NCBI RefSeq assembly: GCF_963675815.1
Contig: NZ_OY776574.1
Coordinates: 2,040,001-2,104,000, forward strand
Length of the DNA stretch: 64,000 bases
Source: an uncultured Desulfuromusa sp.
GTDB lineage: Bacteria > Desulfobacterota > Desulfuromonadia > Desulfuromonadales > Geopsychrobacteraceae
Direction: 5' to 3'
This document shows, piece after piece, positions 8,669 to 15,465 of this stretch. A model generated the notes under the pieces. That model made no database searches and was not told the origin of the DNA. It saw only the letters and a list, made by a program, of their open reading frames with translations. How positions within the stretch are numbered: position 1 is the first letter of the stretch; each line of letters opens with the position of its first letter. A program made the translations under genes and the position numbers.

Positions 8669-9427
8669 TTAACTGGCTGACCAACCGCAGTCGATTGTCA
8701 GGGCGGTGCCAGTCATGCAACGGGCCGAGTCAGAACAAAGATAGACAACAGCATCACCAAGTTCTGAAGGTTCAACCATTTGTTTTATTGCCTGTTTTTT
8801 TAGCAGTACTTTTTCAAGAACTTCTTCTCGGCTGATTCCGTGGGTTTTTGCCTGATCCTCAATTTGGCCGTCAACCAGAGGGGTTCGAACGTATCCCGGA
8901 CAAATACTGTTCACGGTAATTCCCAGTGGTGCTCCTTCCAGAGCTGCTGTTTTGGTGAGGCCCATCATTCCGTGTTTAGCGGAAACATAAGCCGACTTGA
9001 ATTCTGAAGCACGAAGCCCGTGAACCGAGTTCAGATTAATTATGCGACCCCAGTGGTTTTGTTTCATGGATGGCCAGAAGTACTTACTGAGCAGGAAAGG
9101 AGCGGTCAGCATTAAATTGATGATGAATTCCCATTTTTCTTCCGGAAAGTCCTCAATCGGTGCGACATGTTGAATTCCTGCATTGTTAACGAGAATGTCA
9201 CAGCGACCGAATTCTTTGAGCACGGCATCTGCCAAGGCGCGACACCCCTGTTTTGTGCTTAGGTCAGCTTTGATGAACTTTCCATCTATTAGTTCGGCTT
9301 CGCGGGTTCCTGCTTCTTCATTGACGTCCGCCAGGACAACTTTGTCACCATTGGCAGCCAATGCTTTGGCAACAGCCAGACCGATACCACTTGCAGCACC
9401 AGTGACGACCGCAATACGACTAGACAT
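8669..9427 (-). CDS. hbdH: 3-hydroxybutyrate dehydrogenase (SDR family)
   Basis: This 252-residue short-chain dehydrogenase has the NAD-binding TGAASGIG near residue 8-15, NNAG in the middle, and the catalytic Ser plus YVSAKHG. The C-terminal region VEPSELGDAVVYLCSDSARCMTGTALTIDCGWSA matches 3-hydroxybutyrate dehydrogenases. The ATG at 9427 is chosen because AGGAGG lies seven bases before it; an in-frame start 45 bases upstream adds a non-family extension. It would interconvert 3-hydroxybutyrate and acetoacetate in the cytoplasm. The neighbours scoB, scoA and atoB complete conversion of acetoacetate to two acetyl-CoA, which supports the substrate call. Confidence 0.85.
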   Translation of the reverse strand: MSSRIAVVTGAASGIGLAVAKALAANGDKVVLADVNEEAGTREAELIDGKFIKADLSTKQGCRALADAVLKEFGRCDILVNNAGIQHVAPIEDFPEEKWEFIINLMLTAPFLLSKYFWPSMKQNHWGRIINLNSVHGLRASEFKSAYVSAKHGMMGLTKTAALEGAPLGITVNSICPGYVRTPLVDGQIEDQAKTHGISREEVLEKVLLKKQAIKQMVEPSELGDAVVYLCSDSARCMTGTALTIDCGWSAS

Positions 9428-9452
9428 AAAATTCCTCCTATTAATGATTTGA

Positions 9453-10181
9453 TTATTTAAGATCGTCGGCAACGTTAAATGGACAGCCCGTTTTTTCCTT
9501 GATTGTCTCCAGGGTTGATCCCGGAGCCAGTTCGGTCAGGGTCAAACCTTTTTCTGCATCAACTTCGAAAACAGCAAGGTCGGTGACAATCATGTCGACC
9601 ACATTTTTACCTGTCAGCGGCAAAGTACATTGTTCCATCAACTTAGAACTTCCGTCTTTGGCACAGTGATCCATCATGATGATGATTTTTTTTACACCGG
9701 AGACCAGATCCATCGCCCCGCCCGGCCCTTTAATCATTGAACCGGGAATCATCCAGTTGGCCAGATCACCGAATTGGGAGACCTGCATTGCGCCAAGAAC
9801 AGAAAGGTCAATGTGACCGCCACGGACCATGGCAAAGGACTCCGAACTGTCAAAAAATGCGGCACCTGGCAGCCAGGTGATGGTTTGCTTGCCGGCATTG
9901 ATCAGATCGGCATCCACACTGTCTTCTGTCGGGAAGGGCCCGACACCAAGCAGGCCATTTTCAGCATGCAGTGTGACGGTGATCTCTTCCGGAATATAGT
10001 TTGCGACCAGTGTTGGCATGCCGATCCCAAGATTGGCATACATGCCGTTTTTGAATTCCTTGCTGATCCTTTTCGCTTGCCATTCACGAGCTTCTGTAAA
10101 CCCTTTCAGGGTTAATTTCCCGGATATGGTCCGCTGCTCAATCGGTTTTTCAAAGTTTTCACGAAACCACGATCCGGTCAA
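9453..10181 (-). CDS. scoB: 3-oxoacid CoA-transferase subunit B (start unresolved)
   Basis: This is the beta subunit of succinyl-CoA:3-oxoacid (acetoacetate) CoA-transferase. The family segment NLGIGMPTLVANYIPEE, the catalytic-glutamate region HAENGLLGVGPFP and GGHIDLSVLGAMQVSQFGDLANW are intact, and the C-terminus is complete. Conserved homology seems to begin at about EAREWQAKRISKEF (near 10097), but there is no ATG or GTG there. The first in-frame ATG (10043) would cut into the domain. The TTG at 10181 used here overlaps the scoA stop by 23 bases and has a poor ribosome site. A CTG at 10109 or the TTG at 10235 are alternatives. The partner subunit is scoA directly upstream. Confidence 0.82.
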   Translation of the reverse strand: MTGSWFRENFEKPIEQRTISGKLTLKGFTEAREWQAKRISKEFKNGMYANLGIGMPTLVANYIPEEITVTLHAENGLLGVGPFPTEDSVDADLINAGKQTITWLPGAAFFDSSESFAMVRGGHIDLSVLGAMQVSQFGDLANWMIPGSMIKGPGGAMDLVSGVKKIIIMMDHCAKDGSSKLMEQCTLPLTGKNVVDMIVTDLAVFEVDAEKGLTLTELAPGSTLETIKEKTGCPFNVADDLK

Positions 10182-10812
10182 TATAGTTTCCGGGTATGTG
10201 GATCTGGTGAGGGTCAAGTTCCCCGATTTCAACAATCTCTTCGACCTCAGCGACAGTTATGCGGCCGGCTTTTGCGCAAGCGGCATTAAAGTTGTTGGCC
10301 GTGAAACGGAAGATCAGGTTGCCAGCTTTGTCTGCTTTCCAGGCTTTGACCAGTGCGAGATCAGTGGTGATGCTTTCTTCGAGGACATATTCTTTGTCGT
10401 TGAAAGTTTGCGTTGGTTTGTTTTCTGCCAGCAGAGTGCCGAATCCAGTGCGGGTGAAAAAAGCCGGGATACCCGCACCACCAGCGCGCAGTTTCTCTGC
10501 CAGCGTTCCCTGTGGCGTCAACTCCAGCTCCAATTCCCCATCAAGAAATTGCTTTTCGAAGATGGCGTTTTCACCGACATAGGAAGAAATCATTTTTTTG
10601 ATCTGCTTGGTTTGCAGCAATAGTCCAAGCCCGAACTCGTCAACACCGGCATTGTTGCTGACTGCGGTCAATCCTTTGGCACCGCTGTCACGTAATGCGG
10701 TAATCAAGTTCTCCGGAATGCCACAGAGACCAAAGCCTCCTGCTGCAATGGTCATGTTGTCTTGGGTCAGCCCTTCGAGGGCTTTGGCTGGATCTGTGAA
10801 AATAGGTTTCAT
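10159..10812 (-). CDS. scoA: 3-oxoacid CoA-transferase subunit A
   Basis: This 217-residue alpha subunit of the acetoacetate CoA-transferase has the CoA_trans family motif GGFGLCGIPENLI near residues 25-37. The C-terminal KWKADKAGNLIFRFTANNFN-like segment and VEEIVEIGELDPHQIHIPGNYIDRIV region are also family features. With ScoB it moves CoA from succinyl-CoA or acetyl-CoA onto acetoacetate, giving acetoacetyl-CoA for the thiolase AtoB. The start codon at 10812 follows AGGAG. It lies 21 bases after atoB and overlaps the possible scoB starts. Confidence 0.9.
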   Translation of the reverse strand: MKPIFTDPAKALEGLTQDNMTIAAGGFGLCGIPENLITALRDSGAKGLTAVSNNAGVDEFGLGLLLQTKQIKKMISSYVGENAIFEKQFLDGELELELTPQGTLAEKLRAGGAGIPAFFTRTGFGTLLAENKPTQTFNDKEYVLEESITTDLALVKAWKADKAGNLIFRFTANNFNAACAKAGRITVAEVEEIVEIGELDPHQIHIPGNYIDRIVVS

Positions 10813-10833
10813 TGTTTTCTCCTGTGTCGTGAT

Positions 10834-12012
10834 TTAAACAAGCTCAAAAATGGCGGCAACAGCTTCTCCACCACCAATGCAGAGGGTTGCAAGCCCATAT
10901 TTTTCGTTACGTACTTTCATCTCGCGCAATAAGGTGGCCACTAATCGACCGCCGCTGGCTCCGATCGGGTGACCAATCGATACTGCACCACCATTGACAT
11001 TAACCTTGTCCGGGTCGAGACCGAGCTCTTTTATGGCGACGAGAGGGACTGATGAAAACGCCTCATTGATTTCAAACAGGCCGATGTCGCTGAGTTGTAA
11101 TCCGGCTTTAGTGCAACATTTTTGAATGGCACCGACTGGTGCTTCAGCAAATAGTTCCGGATGGATGCTGTTGGTGCTGGTGGCAATTATCTTTGCTATC
11201 GGGGTGAGGTTATGTTTGCTGACGGCTTCGCCACTGGCCAGGAGGGCCAGTCCGGCACCGTCATTAATGGATGAAGCATTGCCGGCTGTGATTGTGCCGT
11301 TTTTGCGAAATGCCGGGCGTAGTCCGGAAAGTTTTTCAATGTTGCCACGCTGGGGCTCCTCATCTTCACTAAAGAGAACTTCGCCTTTGCGGGTTTTAAT
11401 GCTGACGGGAACAATTTCATCGACGAAAGTACCGTTTTTAAGTGCATTCTGGGAGAGCTGGTAAGAGCGGGCGGCATATTTGTCCTGGTCTTCCCGTGTG
11501 ACGCCGTGGTTTTCGACCCAGTCTTCAGTGATATCTCCCATGTGTCTTTGAGAATAAGGGTCAAGCAGCCCATCTTCAATAATCAAATCGACCATTTCGC
11601 CATTCCCCAAGCGTTGTCCAAAACGTGATTTTGGTACCGCGTAGGGGGCTTTGGACATGTTTTCCATTCCCCCCGCAATCGCAATATGAGTATCACCCAG
11701 ACGAATTGAATCAGCTGCAAGCATGATGGCTTTCAGGCCGCTGCCACAGACTTTATTGATTGTCATTGCGTGCGTGGTGTCCGGGATTCCTGCTTTGCGC
11801 ATTGCCTGCCTGGCGGGAGCTTGAGCTGATCCCCCCTGAAGGACCTGGCCGATAATGACTTCATCAACCTGCTCCTTTGGTATGGGGCTGCGTTGAATGA
11901 GTTCACTGATAACCTGGGATGCAAAATCAGGTGCCGAGATGTCTGTGAGTGCGCCACCGAATGCCCCGAAGGGGGTGCGGAGTGCTGAAACGATAAAAAC
12001 ATTTTCCATCAT
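10834..12012 (-). CDS. atoB: Acetyl-CoA C-acetyltransferase (thiolase)
   Basis: This 392-residue thiolase condenses or cleaves acetoacetyl-CoA. The active-site cysteine lies in NKVCGSGLKA near residue 88. The C-terminal signatures NVNGGAVSIGHPIGASGGR and the second active-site cysteine in LCIGGGEAVA are present, so it should be active. Length is normal. An AGGAG seven bases before the ATG at 12012 supports the start. It is the first gene of the operon atoB-scoA-scoB-hbdH, with a sigma-54 promoter 45-60 bases upstream. In the degradative direction it turns acetoacetyl-CoA into two acetyl-CoA. Confidence 0.93.
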   Translation of the reverse strand: MMENVFIVSALRTPFGAFGGALTDISAPDFASQVISELIQRSPIPKEQVDEVIIGQVLQGGSAQAPARQAMRKAGIPDTTHAMTINKVCGSGLKAIMLAADSIRLGDTHIAIAGGMENMSKAPYAVPKSRFGQRLGNGEMVDLIIEDGLLDPYSQRHMGDITEDWVENHGVTREDQDKYAARSYQLSQNALKNGTFVDEIVPVSIKTRKGEVLFSEDEEPQRGNIEKLSGLRPAFRKNGTITAGNASSINDGAGLALLASGEAVSKHNLTPIAKIIATSTNSIHPELFAEAPVGAIQKCCTKAGLQLSDIGLFEINEAFSSVPLVAIKELGLDPDKVNVNGGAVSIGHPIGASGGRLVATLLREMKVRNEKYGLATLCIGGGEAVAAIFELV

Positions 12013-12056
12013 AGAAGGTCTCCTGTTGTGAGAAAAAATTGATACGGCTCATTAAT

Positions 12057-12072
12057 AGCAAGGACTGTTCCA
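12057..12072 (-). promoter_or_regulatory. Sigma-54 (-24/-12) promoter of the atoB operon
   Basis: On the minus strand TGGAACA-GTCC-TTGCT matches the consensus TGGCACG-N4-TTGCW in spacing, with invariant GG and GC and a changed fourth base. It lies 45 bases before the atoB ATG. An enhancer-binding protein with an intact GAFTGA loop is encoded at the far end of the same operon. Confidence 0.75.
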
Positions 12073-12145
12073 GATTATAAAAACGTTTTATAATTGAAGG
12101 ATTAGCAGTTTTTCTTGCTGTTCTGAGAATCGTTAATTTGACCCT

Positions 12146-12246
12146 AAAATGAATCAAATCAAAGGTTGATGCTTATAATTATTTGAAATAAAAAGAAATT
12201 ATATTGATTCATTATTGTATCAAAACACATAAAAATGAATCAATAT
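12146..12246. promoter_or_regulatory. Repeated TGAATCAA boxes, likely activator binding sites
   Basis: Three copies of the octamer TGAATCAA (or its complement) occur in the AT-rich atoB-lutC spacer. They are AAATGAATCAAAT at 12147-12159, ATATTGATTCATT at 12201-12213 and its exact inverse AATGAATCAATAT at 12234-12246. The last two form a 13-base perfect inverted repeat with centres about 33 bases apart. They lie 75-190 bases upstream of the -24/-12 promoter, the usual place for sites of a sigma-54 activator. They could also affect the divergent lut promoter. Confidence 0.55.
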
Positions 12247-12286
12247 TTGTCTCATTATCAATTGGCAGATAAAATCTTTTTATGAA

Positions 12287-12315
12287 TTGACATTTGAAAT
12301 ATGGACATGTAGGGT
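12287..12315 (+). promoter_or_regulatory. Sigma-70 promoter of the lut operon
   Basis: TTGACA (12287-12292), a 17-base spacer and TAGGGT (12310-12315) form a promoter with perfect -35 and poor -10, immediately followed by the operator. The arrangement closely copies that of the dct-glc promoter. Confidence 0.55.
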
Positions 12316-12333
12316 AAATGGTAATACCAATTT
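12316..12333 (+). promoter_or_regulatory. GntR/LldR-type operator of the lut operon
   Basis: AAATGGTAATACCAATTT contains TGGTAATACCA, fitting TNGTNNNACNA. It abuts the predicted -10 box and ends 19 bases before the lutC start, so bound regulator would block transcription. It is the closest relative of the site at 7195-7211. Confidence 0.72.
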
Positions 12334-12352
12334 ACTGGAAATTGGAGGAGCT

Positions 12353-12916
12353 ATGTCGCCCGTTCAACTTTTAGATCAATTCACTCAGGCCGCTATTAAT
12401 GTTGGAGCAGAAGTTGTCCCGGTTGGCTCTGTTGCTAGTGCTGCTGAATATATTTCAGGAAAAATAGAGGGGTCGCTGCTGGTTCCTTCTTTTTCGACTG
12501 CGGGGCGGTTTAAGTTAAAAGCAGCTCTGAAAAAAGCGGGAATCGCTATTGAAGTGAATAATTTCCGTGCCGTTGCTGCTCAGGTTGAGGCTGGAATTAC
12601 CGGTGTCAATTTTGCTATTGCCGATACGGGAACTCTGGTTCTGGAAAGTACTTCGGAAGATATTCGACTGGCAACGACCTTGCCGCCAAAGCAGTTTGCT
12701 CTCCTCGATCCGAAAAAAATTGTTGCTGATGGCCTGGAAGCTGTGAATCCTTTGCGCCAATTGCATCAACGTGATTCTCGTAATTATGTTGCTTATGTGA
12801 CGGGACCAAGCCGTACTGCAGATATCGAAAGGGTGTTGACGATTGGCGTGCATGGACCGAAAGAATTGTTCATCCTGCTGGTGCCGGGACTCTCTGATGA
12901 TTTGCTCGAAATGTAA
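12353..12916 (+). CDS. lutC: L-lactate utilization protein LutC (LUD domain)
   Basis: This 187-residue LUD-domain protein starts MSPVQLLDQF; GGAGG four bases before the ATG at 12353 fixes the start. The family core is seen as GVNFAIADTGTLVLESTS, RLATTLPPKQFALLDPKKIV and HGPKELFILLVPG near the end. LutC is one of three components of the iron-sulfur L-lactate oxidation system. Its exact biochemical role is not settled, but it is needed with LutA and LutB. The next gene, 188 bases on, fuses those two, so the set is complete. The operator upstream predicts induction by lactate. Confidence 0.88.
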   Translation: MSPVQLLDQFTQAAINVGAEVVPVGSVASAAEYISGKIEGSLLVPSFSTAGRFKLKAALKKAGIAIEVNNFRAVAAQVEAGITGVNFAIADTGTLVLESTSEDIRLATTLPPKQFALLDPKKIVADGLEAVNPLRQLHQRDSRNYVAYVTGPSRTADIERVLTIGVHGPKELFILLVPGLSDDLLEM

Positions 12917-12961
12917 ATGAAAAGCATCAAGGCACTAAGGGCATTAAAAAACATTTATCGG

Positions 12962-13052
12962 AAAGACGCTGAGAGTGGAGAGAACGTCTTTATTAGGTTT
13001 GAAAAATGACATATATGCCTCTCCCGCTCTCCTTCTCCCCGTCTCCCACTTG
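12962..13052 (+). other. Hairpin and polypyrimidine tract in the lutC-lutB gap
   Basis: The 188-base gap holds AAAGACG (12962-12968) and CGTCTTT (12985-12991), a perfect 7-bp stem with a 16-base loop and no T run. After it, at about 13018-13050, comes a C/T-only stretch broken by two G. The hairpin could tune the ratio of LutC to the large LutBA protein. The C-rich tract is accessible single-stranded RNA in principle, of unknown meaning. Confidence 0.4.
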
Positions 13053-13104
13053 GACATTGTTTTCCTGCTTCTGTGATGAATAGAATTCTCAAAAGGGTAG
13101 ATTG

Positions 13105-15267
13105 ATGAGTAAACAGCGCAGTAAAGACTATCGCAGACGTATTGACAACGCCTTGGCAACACCAAAATTGCAGGAGGCCCTCCACCAGTTCGGAGATGCT
13201 TTTTTGCTTTCCCGGGAAAAAGCTTTCTCTGGTCATGACTTCGAAGAGCTCCGTGGCAATATTGCAACGATGAAAACAGGGGTGCGGGAAAACCATGCGC
13301 AGTTGCTGCAACAATTCATAGCTAACGCTGAAGAGGCAGGTGCTATTGTCTATCAGGCCAAAACCGCAGAGGATGCTAATCGTTATATTGCTGATCTGGC
13401 AAAGAATAAAGGGGCGAAGCTGGCTGTCAAAAGCAAGAGTATGGTGAGTGAAGAGACCCACCTGAGTGCTGCATTGGAGCAGGCAGGGACCCGGGCATTG
13501 GAAACCGACCTAGGCGAATGGATTGTACAGCTTGCGGGGCAGCGACCCAGTCATATGGTGATGCCGGCAATTCATATGTTCAAGGAAGAGGTTGCGGAAC
13601 TGTTCAGTAAAGAGACAGGAAATCAGGAACCGGCTGAAATTGAACATCTGGTTGAGGTTGCCCGCAACCAATTACGGCAGAGCTATCTGGATGCTGAAAT
13701 TGGTATTACAGGGGCGAATATTGCTGTTGCCGAAACGGGCGGCATAGCTTTGGTGACCAATGAAGGAAATGCCCGGCTGGCTTCAACTTTGCCTAAGATC
13801 CATGTGGCTCTGGTGGGGATTGAAAAGCTGGTGCCGACCCTGGAGGATGCCGCTAAGATTATTCAGATTCTGCCAAAAAACGCCACGGGCCAATTACTGA
13901 CATCCTATGTGACCTGGATTCGTGGTGCCGTTCCCTGTGATGGTGAAGAGAAGGAGCTGCATATTGTTCTGCTTGATAACGGGCGCAGTGCCTTGGCCGA
14001 GTCGCCTCAATGTCGTGATGCCCTGAATTGTATCCGTTGTGGAGCCTGTGCCAATGTTTGTCCTGTATATCAAACGGTTGGTGGCCATGTTTTTGGTCAT
14101 GTTTATATCGGCGCTATCGGAATTATTCTGACCGCTTTTTATCATGGCTTGGACCATGCCGCCGAATTGGTCAAAGCTTGTATTGGTTGCCGCTCTTGTG
14201 TTGCCGTTTGTCCCAGTCAGATTGATCTGGAGGAGATTATTCTTCACCTGCGTGAAACTGTTGGTGATGAAGAGGGAATCGGTACCGGGAAAGCTCTGGT
14301 TTTCCGCAAGGTGATGCAGAATCGCAAGCTTTTCCACTCTTTGATCAAGGCCGCAAGTTTATTGCAAAAGCCGGTGACCCGGGGAGAAAAAACGATTCGG
14401 CATCTACCTTTATTTTTCTCGCCTCTGACCGAATGGCGAACTCTTCCCGCTGTTGCCGATAAAGCGTTACGTGAAACTTTTAACCAGAAAAAACAAATCG
14501 TCAATAAACCGCGCTATCGTGTTGCCTTGTTTGGTGGTTGTGCGAATGATTTCCTCTATCCTGAACTCGGACTCGACCTTATCGAGGTTATGAATGCTCT
14601 GGATGTTGAGGTTTTCTATCCCCAGGAACAGAATTGTTGCGGTATCCCCGCTATTTATTCCGGTGAAAAAGAGACCGCTGTTGAGTTGGCGAAGCAGAAT
14701 ATTCAAGCGCTGCTGGCGGATCGTCCTGATTATGTTCTCACCACCTGCCCGACCTGTGCTATGGCCCTGAAGCATAACTTTGTTGAGCACCTTAAAGATA
14801 ATCCGGCCTGGGCTGATCGTGCCGAGCATTTGTCGGGGATTACTGTCGATGCCGCGAGCTTTGTGTTGAATCAATTGGATGGCGCTGAACTCTTTGCCGG
14901 TTTAGCGGAAAATGAAAAAATCACTTACCATGATTCCTGTCATCTGAAACGCGGTGTCGGTGTCTGGAAGGAACCACGATCACTGCTTGAGACATCAGGA
15001 TATGCGTTGGTGGAAATGGATCATGCTGATCGTTGTTGCGGGTTTGGCGGTTCCTATTCCTTGACCAGCCATCCGGATATTTCCAAAAAAATTCTTCAGG
15101 ATAAGGTCCGTGATATTCAAGGTTCAGGTGCAACTTGTGTGGTGATGGATTGTCCCGGTTGCATGATGCAGATTCGTGGTGGCCTGGAAAAATCCGACGT
15201 GCCGGTACGGGCTCAGCATACAATTGAGCTGTTGGCCGAAGCGTTGAGAAACAAGAAGAATTCATAA
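13105..15267 (+). CDS. LutB-LutA fusion: Fe-S L-lactate dehydrogenase component
   Basis: The 720-residue protein joins two components of the L-lactate oxidation system that are separate in Bacillus. Residues about 1-470 are LutB/LldF-like: a LUD domain with GITGANIAVAETGGIALVTN, then 4Fe-4S motifs CIRCGACANVCPVYQ and CIGCRSCVAVCPSQ. Residues about 480-720 are LutA/LldE-like, with CCG-domain motifs CCGIPAIYSGEKE, CPTCAMALKH, CHLKRGVGVWKEP, CCGFGGSYSL and CPGCMMQIRGG. Together with LutC it should oxidise L-lactate to pyruvate and feed the quinone pool. The ATG at 13105 follows AAAGGG; a TTG three bases earlier is the alternative. A strong terminator follows. No frameshift is visible at the junction. 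Confidence 0.9.
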   Translation: MSKQRSKDYRRRIDNALATPKLQEALHQFGDAFLLSREKAFSGHDFEELRGNIATMKTGVRENHAQLLQQFIANAEEAGAIVYQAKTAEDANRYIADLAKNKGAKLAVKSKSMVSEETHLSAALEQAGTRALETDLGEWIVQLAGQRPSHMVMPAIHMFKEEVAELFSKETGNQEPAEIEHLVEVARNQLRQSYLDAEIGITGANIAVAETGGIALVTNEGNARLASTLPKIHVALVGIEKLVPTLEDAAKIIQILPKNATGQLLTSYVTWIRGAVPCDGEEKELHIVLLDNGRSALAESPQCRDALNCIRCGACANVCPVYQTVGGHVFGHVYIGAIGIILTAFYHGLDHAAELVKACIGCRSCVAVCPSQIDLEEIILHLRETVGDEEGIGTGKALVFRKVMQNRKLFHSLIKAASLLQKPVTRGEKTIRHLPLFFSPLTEWRTLPAVADKALRETFNQKKQIVNKPRYRVALFGGCANDFLYPELGLDLIEVMNALDVEVFYPQEQNCCGIPAIYSGEKETAVELAKQNIQALLADRPDYVLTTCPTCAMALKHNFVEHLKDNPAWADRAEHLSGITVDAASFVLNQLDGAELFAGLAENEKITYHDSCHLKRGVGVWKEPRSLLETSGYALVEMDHADRCCGFGGSYSLTSHPDISKKILQDKVRDIQGSGATCVVMDCPGCMMQIRGGLEKSDVPVRAQHTIELLAEALRNKKNS

Positions 15268-15309
15268 CAAGCAATTTTCCCACGTGCGACTCTCTCTCCA
15301 CGTGATTTG

Positions 15310-15346
15310 CCCCGCCAAGGCCTCCTCCTTGGCGGGGATTTTTTAT
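15310..15346 (+). terminator. Rho-independent terminator of the lut operon
   Basis: CCCCGCCAAGG and CCTTGGCGGGG form an 11-bp stem with loop CCTCCT, followed by ATTTTTTATT. It lies 43 bases after the lutBA stop. Two copies of CCACGTG (15280-15286 and 15298-15304) precede it. Confidence 0.92.
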
Positions 15347-15465
15347 TCCTAGGCTGTTTGCCGTGATAGAAAGCTTGATTAAAATTGCGGTTCACCATAA
15401 AAAGAAGAAGTCTTTTTTTGTGGGAAAGTTTGGAAATGGGCTGTGAGTATTGAGAAGAGGGTGTG

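Noticed and set aside
10018..10623. 201-codon plus-strand frame across scoA/scoB
   Set aside because: Antisense shadow of two conserved enzyme subunits.
12944..13461. Minus-strand frames across the lutC-lutB gap
   Set aside because: They run antisense into lutB and have no ribosome site or similarity; the C-rich tract explains their odd composition.
15280..15304. Two copies of CCACGTG before the lut terminator
   Set aside because: Downstream of the operon with no promoter nearby; seven-base repeats are expected by chance.
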